A stretch of DNA of 64,000 bases, taken from assembly GCA_963788185.1 (NCBI GenBank), contig CAWBGE010000017.1, forward strand, positions 62,001 through 126,000. Reading direction: 5' to 3'. This document shows positions 18,216-24,820 of this stretch, piece by piece (the stretch's first letter is position 1; every line of letters begins with the position of its first letter). The translations under genes were made by a program, and so were the position numbers. Below the pieces are notes generated by a model, which saw only the letters and a list, made by a program, of their open reading frames with translations, searched no databases and had not been told where the DNA came from. The stretch comes from CAIWHR01 sp963788185. Lineage in GTDB: Bacteria > Pseudomonadota > Gammaproteobacteria > Burkholderiales > Casimicrobiaceae.

Positions 18216-18812
18216 TCAGCCGCGTGGACGCCAGTGCCCGAACATCTGCTCGAACTTGCCCATGCCCCAGGCGGCAAACAGCAGGAAGGCGACGAAGGCG
18301 AGCGCGTACCAGCCCATCCCGACGCCGGTGACCGACGGCAGGGTGAGGTCGGGCGTGGCGTTCGCCGCGTACCAGACGTCGATCTGCGGCGTGAACTGGG
18401 CATAGGCGAGCACGCCGGCGAGCATCCCCAGCGCGAACGTGATGCCATCCTTGCGGCCGGTCGCGATCGCCGCCATCGAGGTGCCGGGGCAGTAGCCGCC
18501 GATCATGAAGCCGGCGCCGAACAGCAGGCCGCCGCCGATCTGGGCGATGTAGTTGGTCGGCTCGAGGTAGAGCTCCTTGAGGTCGAGCACACCGATCGCC
18601 GAGAGCACGAACAGGCCGACCATCGCGGTGACGATGGCGGTGAACATCACTTTCACGACCGCCATGTCGTAGAGATAGAACACGGCCGTGAGCTTGCGCG
18701 CGCTGCCAAAGCCGGCGCGTTCGAGGGCAAAGCCGAAACCGAGGCCGAGGACGACTGCAAGCGCGAGATCGGCGCCGAGAGTGAACTCGATCGTGGAGCT
18801 GAGCGGAAGCAT
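18216..18812 (-). CDS. YeeE/YedE half-transporter, C-terminal partner (DUF6691-like)
   Basis: Integral membrane protein of 198 residues with about five helices. It carries the conserved GGYCPGTSMAA cysteine loop that in YeeE/TsuA-type proteins relays thiosulfate through the membrane. The ATG at 18812 overlaps the stop of the upstream half-protein as TGATG, so the two are translationally coupled and should form one pore. Single-chain YeeE is about twice this size, so this is the split form, related to PmpA/PmpB. It probably moves a sulfur compound, in line with the sulfur-redox genes at 31-37 kb. Confidence 0.85.
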   Translation of the reverse strand: MLPLSSTIEFTLGADLALAVVLGLGFGFALERAGFGSARKLTAVFYLYDMAVVKVMFTAIVTAMVGLFVLSAIGVLDLKELYLEPTNYIAQIGGGLLFGAGFMIGGYCPGTSMAAIATGRKDGITFALGMLAGVLAYAQFTPQIDVWYAANATPDLTLPSVTGVGMGWYALAFVAFLLFAAWGMGKFEQMFGHWRPRG

Positions 18813-19372
18813 CACAGCCACTCCTTGCGCGTGAAATAGGCGAGGCCGTAAGCGGCCGCGAACACCGCGAGCATGAAGCTGAGGCTGCCGACGTTGAGGA
18901 TCGAGCCGCCGGTCAGTGCCTGGCCGCTGGTGCAGCCCTTGGCAAGCTTGGCGCCGTAGGCCGCGATGAAACCGCCGATGAAAGCCAGCGCCAGCCGCTG
19001 GCCGTCGGTCACGCGCGGCCCGCGCTCGACCGACCAATTGAAGCGGTTGCCCTGCCAGCCCGAGATCGCCGCGCCGATGAGCGCACCGATCAGCAGGAAC
19101 AGCGTCCAGTTGGCGAGCGGCGCGCCGTCTTTCCAGTATTTGACGTGCACGGCGTTGGTCAGCATCTCACCGGGCGCGACCAGGCTGGTGAGCCAGGTCG
19201 CCACGGCAGCGAAGCCGGCGGTGGCGCCGAGGCCTCGTCCCGTCAGCAGGTAGGTGGCAAGGAGCACCAGGCCGAGGAAGACGCCCGCCGCATAGGGGTT
19301 CCAGAGAGGCTTGGGGGTGCGTTCGGCAGCAAGCTCTGCCGTCGCTTGTCGATGCTGCGCAAGTGTATTCAT
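18812..19372 (-). CDS. YeeE/YedE half-transporter, N-terminal partner
   Basis: Membrane protein of 186 residues with about four to five helices and the matching cysteine loop KGCTSGQALTGG. Residues 1-35 are a hydrophilic cytoplasmic tail. I start it at ATG 19372 (MNTLAQHRQA); an upstream ATG at 19411 lacks a ribosome site. Upstream lies a perfect TGTGA-N6-TCACA palindrome (19427-19442), then an FNR-like box (19468-19481), so the pair is probably induced under low oxygen or by a Crp/Fnr-type regulator. See the downstream gene for function. Confidence 0.87.
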   Translation of the reverse strand: MNTLAQHRQATAELAAERTPKPLWNPYAAGVFLGLVLLATYLLTGRGLGATAGFAAVATWLTSLVAPGEMLTNAVHVKYWKDGAPLANWTLFLLIGALIGAAISGWQGNRFNWSVERGPRVTDGQRLALAFIGGFIAAYGAKLAKGCTSGQALTGGSILNVGSLSFMLAVFAAAYGLAYFTRKEWL

Positions 19373-19426
19373 CTTGGCTCTGAAGGCGAGGAAGTTGCAA
19401 TGGAACTGCATGCGCCGAATCGCTTA

Positions 19427-19442
19427 TGTGACCTACGTCACA
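19427..19442 (-). promoter_or_regulatory. Crp/Fnr-family palindrome TGTGA-N6-TCACA
   Basis: TGTGACCTACGTCACA, a perfect match to the Crp consensus core and also acceptable to Dnr-like regulators. It is centred 62 bases before the yeeE-pair start at 19372. Which family member binds it cannot be read from the sequence. Confidence 0.6.
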
Positions 19443-19467
19443 CAAGGCCGCGGCGCGCGGCGTCGTC

Positions 19468-19481
19468 GTGATCCAGATCAA
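19468..19481 (-). promoter_or_regulatory. FNR-like box upstream of yeeE pair
   Basis: GTGATCCAGATCAA, one mismatch from the TTGAT-N4-ATCAA consensus. It is 34 bases further from the gene than the Crp-type palindrome. Sequence match only; position relative to a start of transcription is unknown. Confidence 0.5.
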
Positions 19482-19723
19482 AATGTCAATTGTCCACAAC
19501 GGGTTAGGTGTGCGCAATTGTCGCAGGTGATTCGCTCCGAACGCCTTCGCGGGCTACGCACCCCGACCGCACGCCACTATGATGGCGGCACCCGCAAAGC
19601 CCGCCCGCCCCGTCGCACGACGAGCATCGCGTCGTCATTGACGGCGGACAGGTGCGGAGGTTAAACACAGGCAACCGCACGCGAGAGAACCGGGCGGCCC
19701 GAACCCCCTGCGAAGGAAGCCTC

Positions 19724-20659
19724 ATGACCGATCCCCAGAGCCGCGCCCTCCTGACCCTTGCGCTGATGGCTGCATTTGCCGATGGCGCCAATTCGGAGTC
19801 CGAGCATGCCGCGCTGAAGCGCGCCGCCGATGCGTTGGGCACTGCCGATCCGGACATCGCGGGAATCTATCAGGACGTGCTGTTCCGAAAACCACGGCTC
19901 GAAGACGTGGCGGTGGCGATCACCGCGCCCGAGTTGAAGCGGCAGGCCTACGAGGTCGCCGTCGCCGTCTGCGATGCCGATGGCGCGCACACGGCGGCGG
20001 AGGCGGCGTTTCTGGCGGCGCTCGCCCAGGCGCTGGCGATCGAGCCCGCCGTCGCGGCGCAACACGTGGCCGATGCCGATGCGATTGTCTCCGCGCCGAT
20101 CGCCGGCAAAGATCCGGTCTCGAACGTCGTCGCGACGGTGCCTGCCGACGCCGCGGCGATCGACGCCATGATCGTCAACTACGCGATTCTCAATGGCGCG
20201 CTCGAACTGCTGCCGCAGTCGCTGGCTTCGATGGCCATCATTCCCCTGCAGATGAAGATGGTTTACCGGATCGGGAAGGCCCATGGCTTCGAACTCGATC
20301 GCGGGCACGTCACCGATCTTCTGGCGACCGTCGGCGTCGGCTTGACCTCGCAGTATGTCGAGCGCTTCGGACGCAAGCTCGTCGGCGGGCTCCTCGGCAA
20401 GCTGGGTGGCGTCCTGGGCACGGCCGGCAGCGTGGGGACGGGCGCGGCGTTTTCATTCGCGTCGACCTACGCGCTTGGCCAGGTGGCGAAGCGCTACTAC
20501 TCGGGCGGGCGGACGCTGGACGCGGCAGCGCTGAAGGAGACTTTTGGCGCGATGCTGGCTGAAGCCCGCGCGGTGCAGGGGAAATATGCGGGTGCCATCG
20601 AGCAGCAGGCCCGATCGGTCGATCTGCCGAAGCTGCTGACGATGGTGCGCGGCGGCTGA
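19724..20659 (+). CDS. TerB-like plus DUF697 (YcjF-type) protein
   Basis: A 311-residue protein. The first ~120 residues are an acidic all-helical TerB-like domain (LMAAFADGANSESEHAALK, then AVCDADGAHTAAEAAFLAAL, two metal-binding-type loops). Residues ~160-310 resemble the DUF697/YcjF domain, with NYAILNGALELLPQSLASM and a glycine-rich amphipathic stretch GGLLGKLGGVLGTAGSVGTG that may touch the membrane. Start ATG 19724 has GAAGGAAG. Its function is not known; DUF697 proteins are linked to envelope stress GTPases and TerB to tellurite or metal stress. Confidence 0.75.
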   Translation: MTDPQSRALLTLALMAAFADGANSESEHAALKRAADALGTADPDIAGIYQDVLFRKPRLEDVAVAITAPELKRQAYEVAVAVCDADGAHTAAEAAFLAALAQALAIEPAVAAQHVADADAIVSAPIAGKDPVSNVVATVPADAAAIDAMIVNYAILNGALELLPQSLASMAIIPLQMKMVYRIGKAHGFELDRGHVTDLLATVGVGLTSQYVERFGRKLVGGLLGKLGGVLGTAGSVGTGAAFSFASTYALGQVAKRYYSGGRTLDAAALKETFGAMLAEARAVQGKYAGAIEQQARSVDLPKLLTMVRGG

Positions 20660-20681
20660 CGGCCGCAGCGCCGGGATCGCG

Positions 20682-22034
20682 ATGCTGCCATCGATTCTCG
20701 AGCAAGGCCGGGATCTGCAGGAAGCCCGTGCCACGTCCCTGCAGCTGACGCAGGCCGCACTCGCGCGTGCCGTTGATCCCGCCGGCGAAGGTGTCCGCGT
20801 TTTCATCGCGCGTTACGCGGACTCCGCTCTGGCGGCGGCGACGGCGTCGGATACGCTGCGCGCAGCGGGCCTCGCGCGCTCGCCGGTCGACGGCTTGACG
20901 GTGTCGATCAAGGATCTCTTCGACGTGGCCGGCGAGATCACGCGGGCCGGGTCGGCCGTGCTCGACAGCGCTGTGCCCGCAAAGGACAGCGCCGTCGTGG
21001 TGAAGCGCCTGCGCGCTGCCGGCGCCGTGATCGTCGGCCGCACCAACATGACCGAATTCGCATACTCCGGACTTGGCATCAACCCGCACTACGGCACGCC
21101 AAGGAATCCGTGGGATCGCGCGAGCGGTCGCATTCCCGGCGGGTCCTCATCGGGGGCCGCGATATCGGTCACCGATGGCATGGCCGCAGCCGGCATCGGT
21201 ACCGATACGGGAGGTTCGGTAAGAATTCCCGCGGCCCTGTGCGGCCTCGCCGGGTTCAAGCCCTCGGCCTGGCGAGTGCCGAGGGACGGCGTGCTGCCGC
21301 TGTCGACGCATCTCGACTCGGTGGGCCCCATCGCGCCCACCGTTCGCTGCTGCGCAATTCTGGACGGGATCCTGTCGGGTGACGATGCCATCCTGCCGCC
21401 GCCGGCCATGTTGCGCTGCCTGCGGCTCGCCGCGCCGACGACGCTGGTTCTCGACGCCATGGATGCGCACGTGGCACAGGCATTCGCCGCTGCGGTCGAA
21501 AGGCTCGCGGTTGCCGGCGCGCAAATCGACGCGATCGAGGTGCCGGAGTTCGCGCAACTCGCGTCGATCAACACCAGGGGAGGATTCGCAGCAGCCGAGG
21601 CCTGGGCGTGGCACCGCGAACACATCGCCCGCGCAGCGAATCGCTATGACCCGCGCGTCGTGTCGCGCATCCTTCGGGGCAAGGAGATGTCGGCCGCCGA
21701 CTTTCTCGATCTCGTCGCCGCGCGTGATGCGTGGGTCCCCGCGGTCGAACGCCGGATCGACGCCTATGACGCGATGATCCTGCCCACCGTGCCTGTCGTG
21801 GCGCCGAAAATCGCCGACCTGGTGGCTTCCGACGACGCCTATTTCGCCGCCAATGGCCTGCTGCTGCGCAACCCATCAGTGGTCAATTTTCTGGACGGTT
21901 GTGCGTTGACGGTGCCGTGCAGCGCGCCCGGCACCGCACCGGTCGGTATGATGATCGCCGGCAGAAACGGTGCGGATCGGTGCATCCTCGCGATCGGGAT
22001 GGCGGTGGAAGACCTGCTTCGGGCGTCGCGTTGA
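20682..22034 (+). CDS. Amidase signature family hydrolase
   Basis: Amide hydrolase of 450 residues with the Ser-cisSer-Lys triad: K77 in TVSIKDLF, S155 in PGGSSSGAA and S179 in GTDTGGSVR. The glycine-rich signature is intact, so the enzyme should be active. No signal peptide is seen, so it is cytosolic. The length is close to GatA, but no gatB or gatC is adjacent and the substrate loop differs, so this is more likely a general amidase (aryl-amide, carbamate or allophanate type). It begins 22 bases after the TerB gene and may share its transcript. Confidence 0.88.
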   Translation: MLPSILEQGRDLQEARATSLQLTQAALARAVDPAGEGVRVFIARYADSALAAATASDTLRAAGLARSPVDGLTVSIKDLFDVAGEITRAGSAVLDSAVPAKDSAVVVKRLRAAGAVIVGRTNMTEFAYSGLGINPHYGTPRNPWDRASGRIPGGSSSGAAISVTDGMAAAGIGTDTGGSVRIPAALCGLAGFKPSAWRVPRDGVLPLSTHLDSVGPIAPTVRCCAILDGILSGDDAILPPPAMLRCLRLAAPTTLVLDAMDAHVAQAFAAAVERLAVAGAQIDAIEVPEFAQLASINTRGGFAAAEAWAWHREHIARAANRYDPRVVSRILRGKEMSAADFLDLVAARDAWVPAVERRIDAYDAMILPTVPVVAPKIADLVASDDAYFAANGLLLRNPSVVNFLDGCALTVPCSAPGTAPVGMMIAGRNGADRCILAIGMAVEDLLRASR

Positions 22035-22088
22035 GCACCGGGTGCCCCGCGCTGACGCGGCGGCGCACCGGCCGCCCTCGCGAGCCTG

Positions 22089-22574
22089 TCAATACCGCCC
22101 GTGCTGCTTGTAGATGTAGTTGGTGAGCTCGACCGACTGCATCGACAGCTGCTGCTGGATCTGGTGGACGGCGCGCAGGATCGCGCGCATCACGCGGTAG
22201 ACGATTTCGGGATCCGATTGCAGCAGCGACTCGAGCTTTTCACGCTCGAGGCCGAGGACGCGCGCATCGTCGACGGCGACCAGCGAAGCGTAGCGCGCGG
22301 TGCCGTCGATGAACGACAACTCGCCGACGAAATCGCCGGCGTCGAGCGTGAACAGCGTCTCGGCACTCTCGGTTCCGGCATTCTTGATCACCGCGAGGTC
22401 GCCGGTGAGGATCACGTAAAGGTGATTGTCCGACGGGCCTTCCTTGACCAGCATTTCCCCGGCTTTCAGGTCGCGCAACGTGACGAGGGCCGCGAGCTTG
22501 CGAACCTGGCCGTCGTCGAGTTCGGCGGCAAGCTTGGTGCTCTTCAATGCGTCGATGCGGTCCTGCTCGATCAT
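22089..22574 (-). CDS. Cyclic-nucleotide-binding domain protein without DNA-binding domain
   Basis: A 161-residue protein made of one cNMP-binding beta roll (LKAGEMLVKEGPSDNHLYVI, LDAGDFVGELSFIDGTARYASLVA) and a short helical tail. The phosphate-binding cassette reads FVGELSFIDGTARYAS, with E and R present, so ligand binding is plausible. There is no winged helix, so this is not a Crp transcription factor. Its ATG overlaps the stop of the START-domain gene (ATGA), hence it is the second gene of a two-gene unit. It may be an effector-binding regulator of a partner protein; the partner is not identified. Confidence 0.85.
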   Translation of the reverse strand: MIEQDRIDALKSTKLAAELDDGQVRKLAALVTLRDLKAGEMLVKEGPSDNHLYVILTGDLAVIKNAGTESAETLFTLDAGDFVGELSFIDGTARYASLVAVDDARVLGLEREKLESLLQSDPEIVYRVMRAILRAVHQIQQQLSMQSVELTNYIYKQHGRY

Positions 22575-23080
22575 GGGCTGTCGCTCCGTGGGGGATCGGG
22601 GTTGGGTGGCAGCGCGTCCGCCTCGCGGGGCGGCGACGCAGAAGGGACCGCAGTCCTGCCGTAGACGTCGTCCGCGCGAGCGACGTAGGCATCGACCATC
22701 GAATTGGCGATGCGGTCGAACACCGGCCCCGCGACGCGCGCCATCACACTGTTGAAATCGTACCGCATTTCGAACTCGACGCGGCAGCCGGCGTCGCCCA
22801 GCGGCGTCAACCGCCATTCGCCTTCGAAACGGCGGAATGGCCCCCGTTCGAGCCGGATCGACATCTCGACCGGGCGGCGCTTCGGATTGCGGGTGCGGAA
22901 CTCGAAGCTCACGCCCCGGAAATTGACGCCGATGTCGGCGATGACGACTTCATCGCTGCGCTCGACGATCACAGCCCGTGCGCACCAGGGCATGAACGCC
23001 GGGTAGTGCTCGGCGGCCTCGATGAGGTCGAACATCTGCTCGGCAGAGTAGGGAATCAGCAGTCGCTTGTGGGTTTCCAT
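22571..23080 (-). CDS. SRPBCC/START-domain protein (RatA/COQ10-like)
   Basis: Small lipid-pocket protein of 169 residues. The opening HKRLLIPYSAEQMFDLIEAAEHYPAFMPWC is the hallmark of the COQ10/RatA group (given here in part: YSAEQMFDLI, HYPAFMPWC). In bacteria this group binds ubiquinone or, in RatA, blocks ribosome association; the first is the more likely role for a chromosomal gene of this kind. The C-terminal 25 residues are Pro/Ser-rich and look disordered. It is followed by the cNMP-binding protein with an ATGA overlap and is divergent from the hyp operon, 404 bases away. Confidence 0.87.
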   Translation of the reverse strand: METHKRLLIPYSAEQMFDLIEAAEHYPAFMPWCARAVIVERSDEVVIADIGVNFRGVSFEFRTRNPKRRPVEMSIRLERGPFRRFEGEWRLTPLGDAGCRVEFEMRYDFNSVMARVAGPVFDRIANSMVDAYVARADDVYGRTAVPSASPPREADALPPNPDPPRSDSP

Positions 23081-23247
23081 CGCGGTAGCGGCAGCGCGCG
23101 AACGCTTCGTGGCCTGGCAGCGCGTAGCTTACACGCGGTGGCCGGCGAAGCCCGAAGCAGTGCTTGACGGGGGGTCGCGCGGCTGCGCTGCCTGTGCCCG
23201 CGGCAAAGCCTCCGTCTGCGTTACGGCGTCCGTCACATCCGCGCGCT

Positions 23248-23262
23248 GCGGCAAGTTGTCGC
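23248..23262 (+). promoter_or_regulatory. RegA/PrrA-like inverted repeat upstream of hyp
   Basis: GCGGCAAGTTGTCGC, fitting the GCGNC-N5-GNCGC form reported for PrrA/RegA/RegR sites. Its centre is 31.5 bp (three helical turns) from the FNR box centre. In a GC-rich genome such a pattern recurs by chance, so the support is the intergenic position and the presence of regBA at 43-45 kb. Confidence 0.4.
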
Positions 23263-23279
23263 GAGACGCGCGTTCTTCC

Positions 23280-23324
23280 TTGATCCACATCAATTGCGCG
23301 GCGGGGTGGAGCGGCACCTAATAC
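23280..23324 (+). promoter_or_regulatory. FNR-type promoter of the hyp operon
   Basis: TTGATCCACATCAA at 23280-23293 is a perfect TTGAT-N4-ATCAA palindrome. A TAATAC hexamer at 23319-23324 lies where the -10 of a class II FNR promoter should be if the box is centred near -41.5 to -44. This predicts that hypABFCDE is switched on when oxygen falls. The leader to hypA would be about 155 bases. Confidence 0.75.
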
Positions 23325-23484
23325 GGACGTTGTTCCAAGAGAGACGGGCCGCGACACCCAAGCGCGGCAAGCGCAGGACCCGTGCATGGTGATGCCCAAT
23401 GAGTGATGCGGCCGGAACGCTGCCCGATCCGTCCGCGCATCTGAACGTCGCCACCGCTCGTTGCCTGCAAGGTCGAGGTCTTCC

Positions 23485-23826
23485 GTGCATGAGATGTCGC
23501 TGGCCGAGGGCGTGCTGCAGATCGTCGAGGACGCGGCGCGGCGCAACGACGCCAACAGGGTCAGCGTGGTGTGGCTGGAAATCGGTACACTCGCACAGAT
23601 CGAGCGCGATGCCTTGCGGTTCTGCTTCGACGCCGTGGCGCGCGGCGGGATGGCGGAAGGGGCGCGTCTCGAGATCATCGACAGGCCGGGTGTCGCATGG
23701 TGCACGCCCTGCGGCGAACGGATCCCGATCACCGCCATCGGTGACGCGTGCCCGCGCTGCGGCGGTTACCAGCTGCAGGTCATCGAGGGCGGTGAAATGC
23801 GGCTCAAGGAAATCGCGATCACCTGA
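23485..23826 (+). CDS. hypA: Hydrogenase nickel metallochaperone HypA
   Basis: Delivers nickel to the [NiFe]-hydrogenase large subunit together with HypB. The start is GTG at 23485, so the mature chain begins M-H-E-M-S, placing the essential nickel ligand His at position 2; an upstream ATG would bury it. The zinc site is C73, C76, C89, C92 (CTPC and CPRC). At 113 residues it is normal length. First gene of hypABFCDE, 30 bases before hypB, driven by the FNR-type promoter. HypA can also serve urease, but no urease genes are seen. Confidence 0.95.
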   Translation: MHEMSLAEGVLQIVEDAARRNDANRVSVVWLEIGTLAQIERDALRFCFDAVARGGMAEGARLEIIDRPGVAWCTPCGERIPITAIGDACPRCGGYQLQVIEGGEMRLKEIAIT

Positions 23827-23855
23827 TCGCCACTGTTTCGGGCAAGGAGAAGGCC

Positions 23856-24812
23856 ATGTGCACGACCTGTGGCTGTGGTCACGGCGACACCATGATCGAA
23901 GGCGTTCCCGTCGCGGATGACGGGCATGAGGACGCGCATGCGCACGGCACCGTGCATGCGCACGCCGGCGACGGGCACACCCACGCGCACCGTCACGCGG
24001 ACGGCACCTGGCACCGCGACGACCACGGCGCAGGCGCGCGCGGACCGCTGGGCGCTGTCCATGCGTCGGGCGTCGCACCGGCCCGGATCGTGCAGATCGA
24101 GCAGGATATCCTGGCGAAGAACAATCGCCATGCGCAAGCCAATCGGCAGTGGCTCGCCGACCGCGGAATCTTCGCGCTCAATCTCGTTTCGAGCCCGGGT
24201 TCGGGCAAGACCGCACTTCTGGTGAAGACGATCCAGGCGTTGCAGGGGCGCCTGGGCGCGGCGGTGATCGAAGGCGATCAGCAGACGTCGCGCGACGCCG
24301 ATCGCGTGCGCGCCACCGGTGCGCCGGCGATCCAGATCAACACCGGCAAGGGCTGTCATCTCGACGCCCGCATGGTCGGCGAGGCGCTGCAGGCGCTCGA
24401 CCCCGCCGATGGCAGCCTGCTGCTGATCGAGAACGTCGGCAATCTCGTCTGCCCGGCGGCGTTCGACCTGGGCGAGGCGCACAAGGTCGTGATCCTGTCG
24501 GTGACCGAGGGGGACGACAAGCCGATCAAGTACCCCGACATGTTCCGCGCCGCGGATCTCATGATCATCAACAAGATCGATCTGCTGCCGCACATCGAGT
24601 TCGACGTCGACGCGGCGGTCGCGTTCGCCCACCGCGTGCGCCCGGGGCTCGACGTGATGCGCGTGTCTGCAGCCACCGGCGAGGGTTTCGCCGCGTGGCT
24701 CGCCTGGCTCGAACGGGGCGTGGCAGCCGCGGAGTCGGCGCGCGATGCCAGCAACGAAGCATTGCGTCGCCGCGTCGCCGAACTCGAAGCGCGGCTCGCG
24801 GCAGGGGGCTGA
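23856..24812 (+). CDS. hypB: Hydrogenase nickel incorporation GTPase HypB
   Basis: Nickel-binding GTPase that drives metal transfer to hydrogenase. The N terminus CTTCGCG is the high-affinity nickel site, and residues 24-57 are histidine-rich, a nickel store as in rhizobial HypB. The P-loop SSPGSGKTALL is at 112-122, the G-domain metal site GKGCHLD at 164-170, and NKIDLLP is the base-specificity motif. The 318-residue length agrees with His-rich HypB. An AAGGAGAAGG ribosome site precedes the ATG. It ends 8 bases before hypF. Confidence 0.96.
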   Translation: MCTTCGCGHGDTMIEGVPVADDGHEDAHAHGTVHAHAGDGHTHAHRHADGTWHRDDHGAGARGPLGAVHASGVAPARIVQIEQDILAKNNRHAQANRQWLADRGIFALNLVSSPGSGKTALLVKTIQALQGRLGAAVIEGDQQTSRDADRVRATGAPAIQINTGKGCHLDARMVGEALQALDPADGSLLLIENVGNLVCPAAFDLGEAHKVVILSVTEGDDKPIKYPDMFRAADLMIINKIDLLPHIEFDVDAAVAFAHRVRPGLDVMRVSAATGEGFAAWLAWLERGVAAAESARDASNEALRRRVAELEARLAAGG

Positions 24813-24820
24813 GCGAGAGT

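Larger units (their letters stand above)
19373..19723. other. 351-base intergenic region between yeeE pair and TerB gene
   Basis: No gene seen. From left to right it holds a Crp-type palindrome (19427-19442), an FNR-like half-perfect box (19468-19481) and a TGCG-N7-CGCA inverted repeat (19511-19525) that resembles a RegA box, all better placed for the minus-strand yeeE pair. The right part leads into the plus-strand TerB gene and has no recognisable element except its ribosome site. Confidence 0.6.
23081..23484. other. 404-base intergenic region upstream of the hyp operon
   Basis: No convincing gene. It contains a RegA-like inverted repeat (23248-23262), a perfect FNR palindrome (23280-23293) and a TAATAC -10-like hexamer (23319-23324), which together form the likely hyp promoter. 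An ATG at 23399 opens a short frame that overlaps hypA in another phase and has no coding look. The left ~150 bases, next to the START gene, show nothing I can name. Confidence 0.65.

Noticed and set aside
20682..22034. GatA subunit of the tRNA amidotransferase
   Set aside because: No gatB or gatC beside it and amidase core only; general amidase is the safer call.
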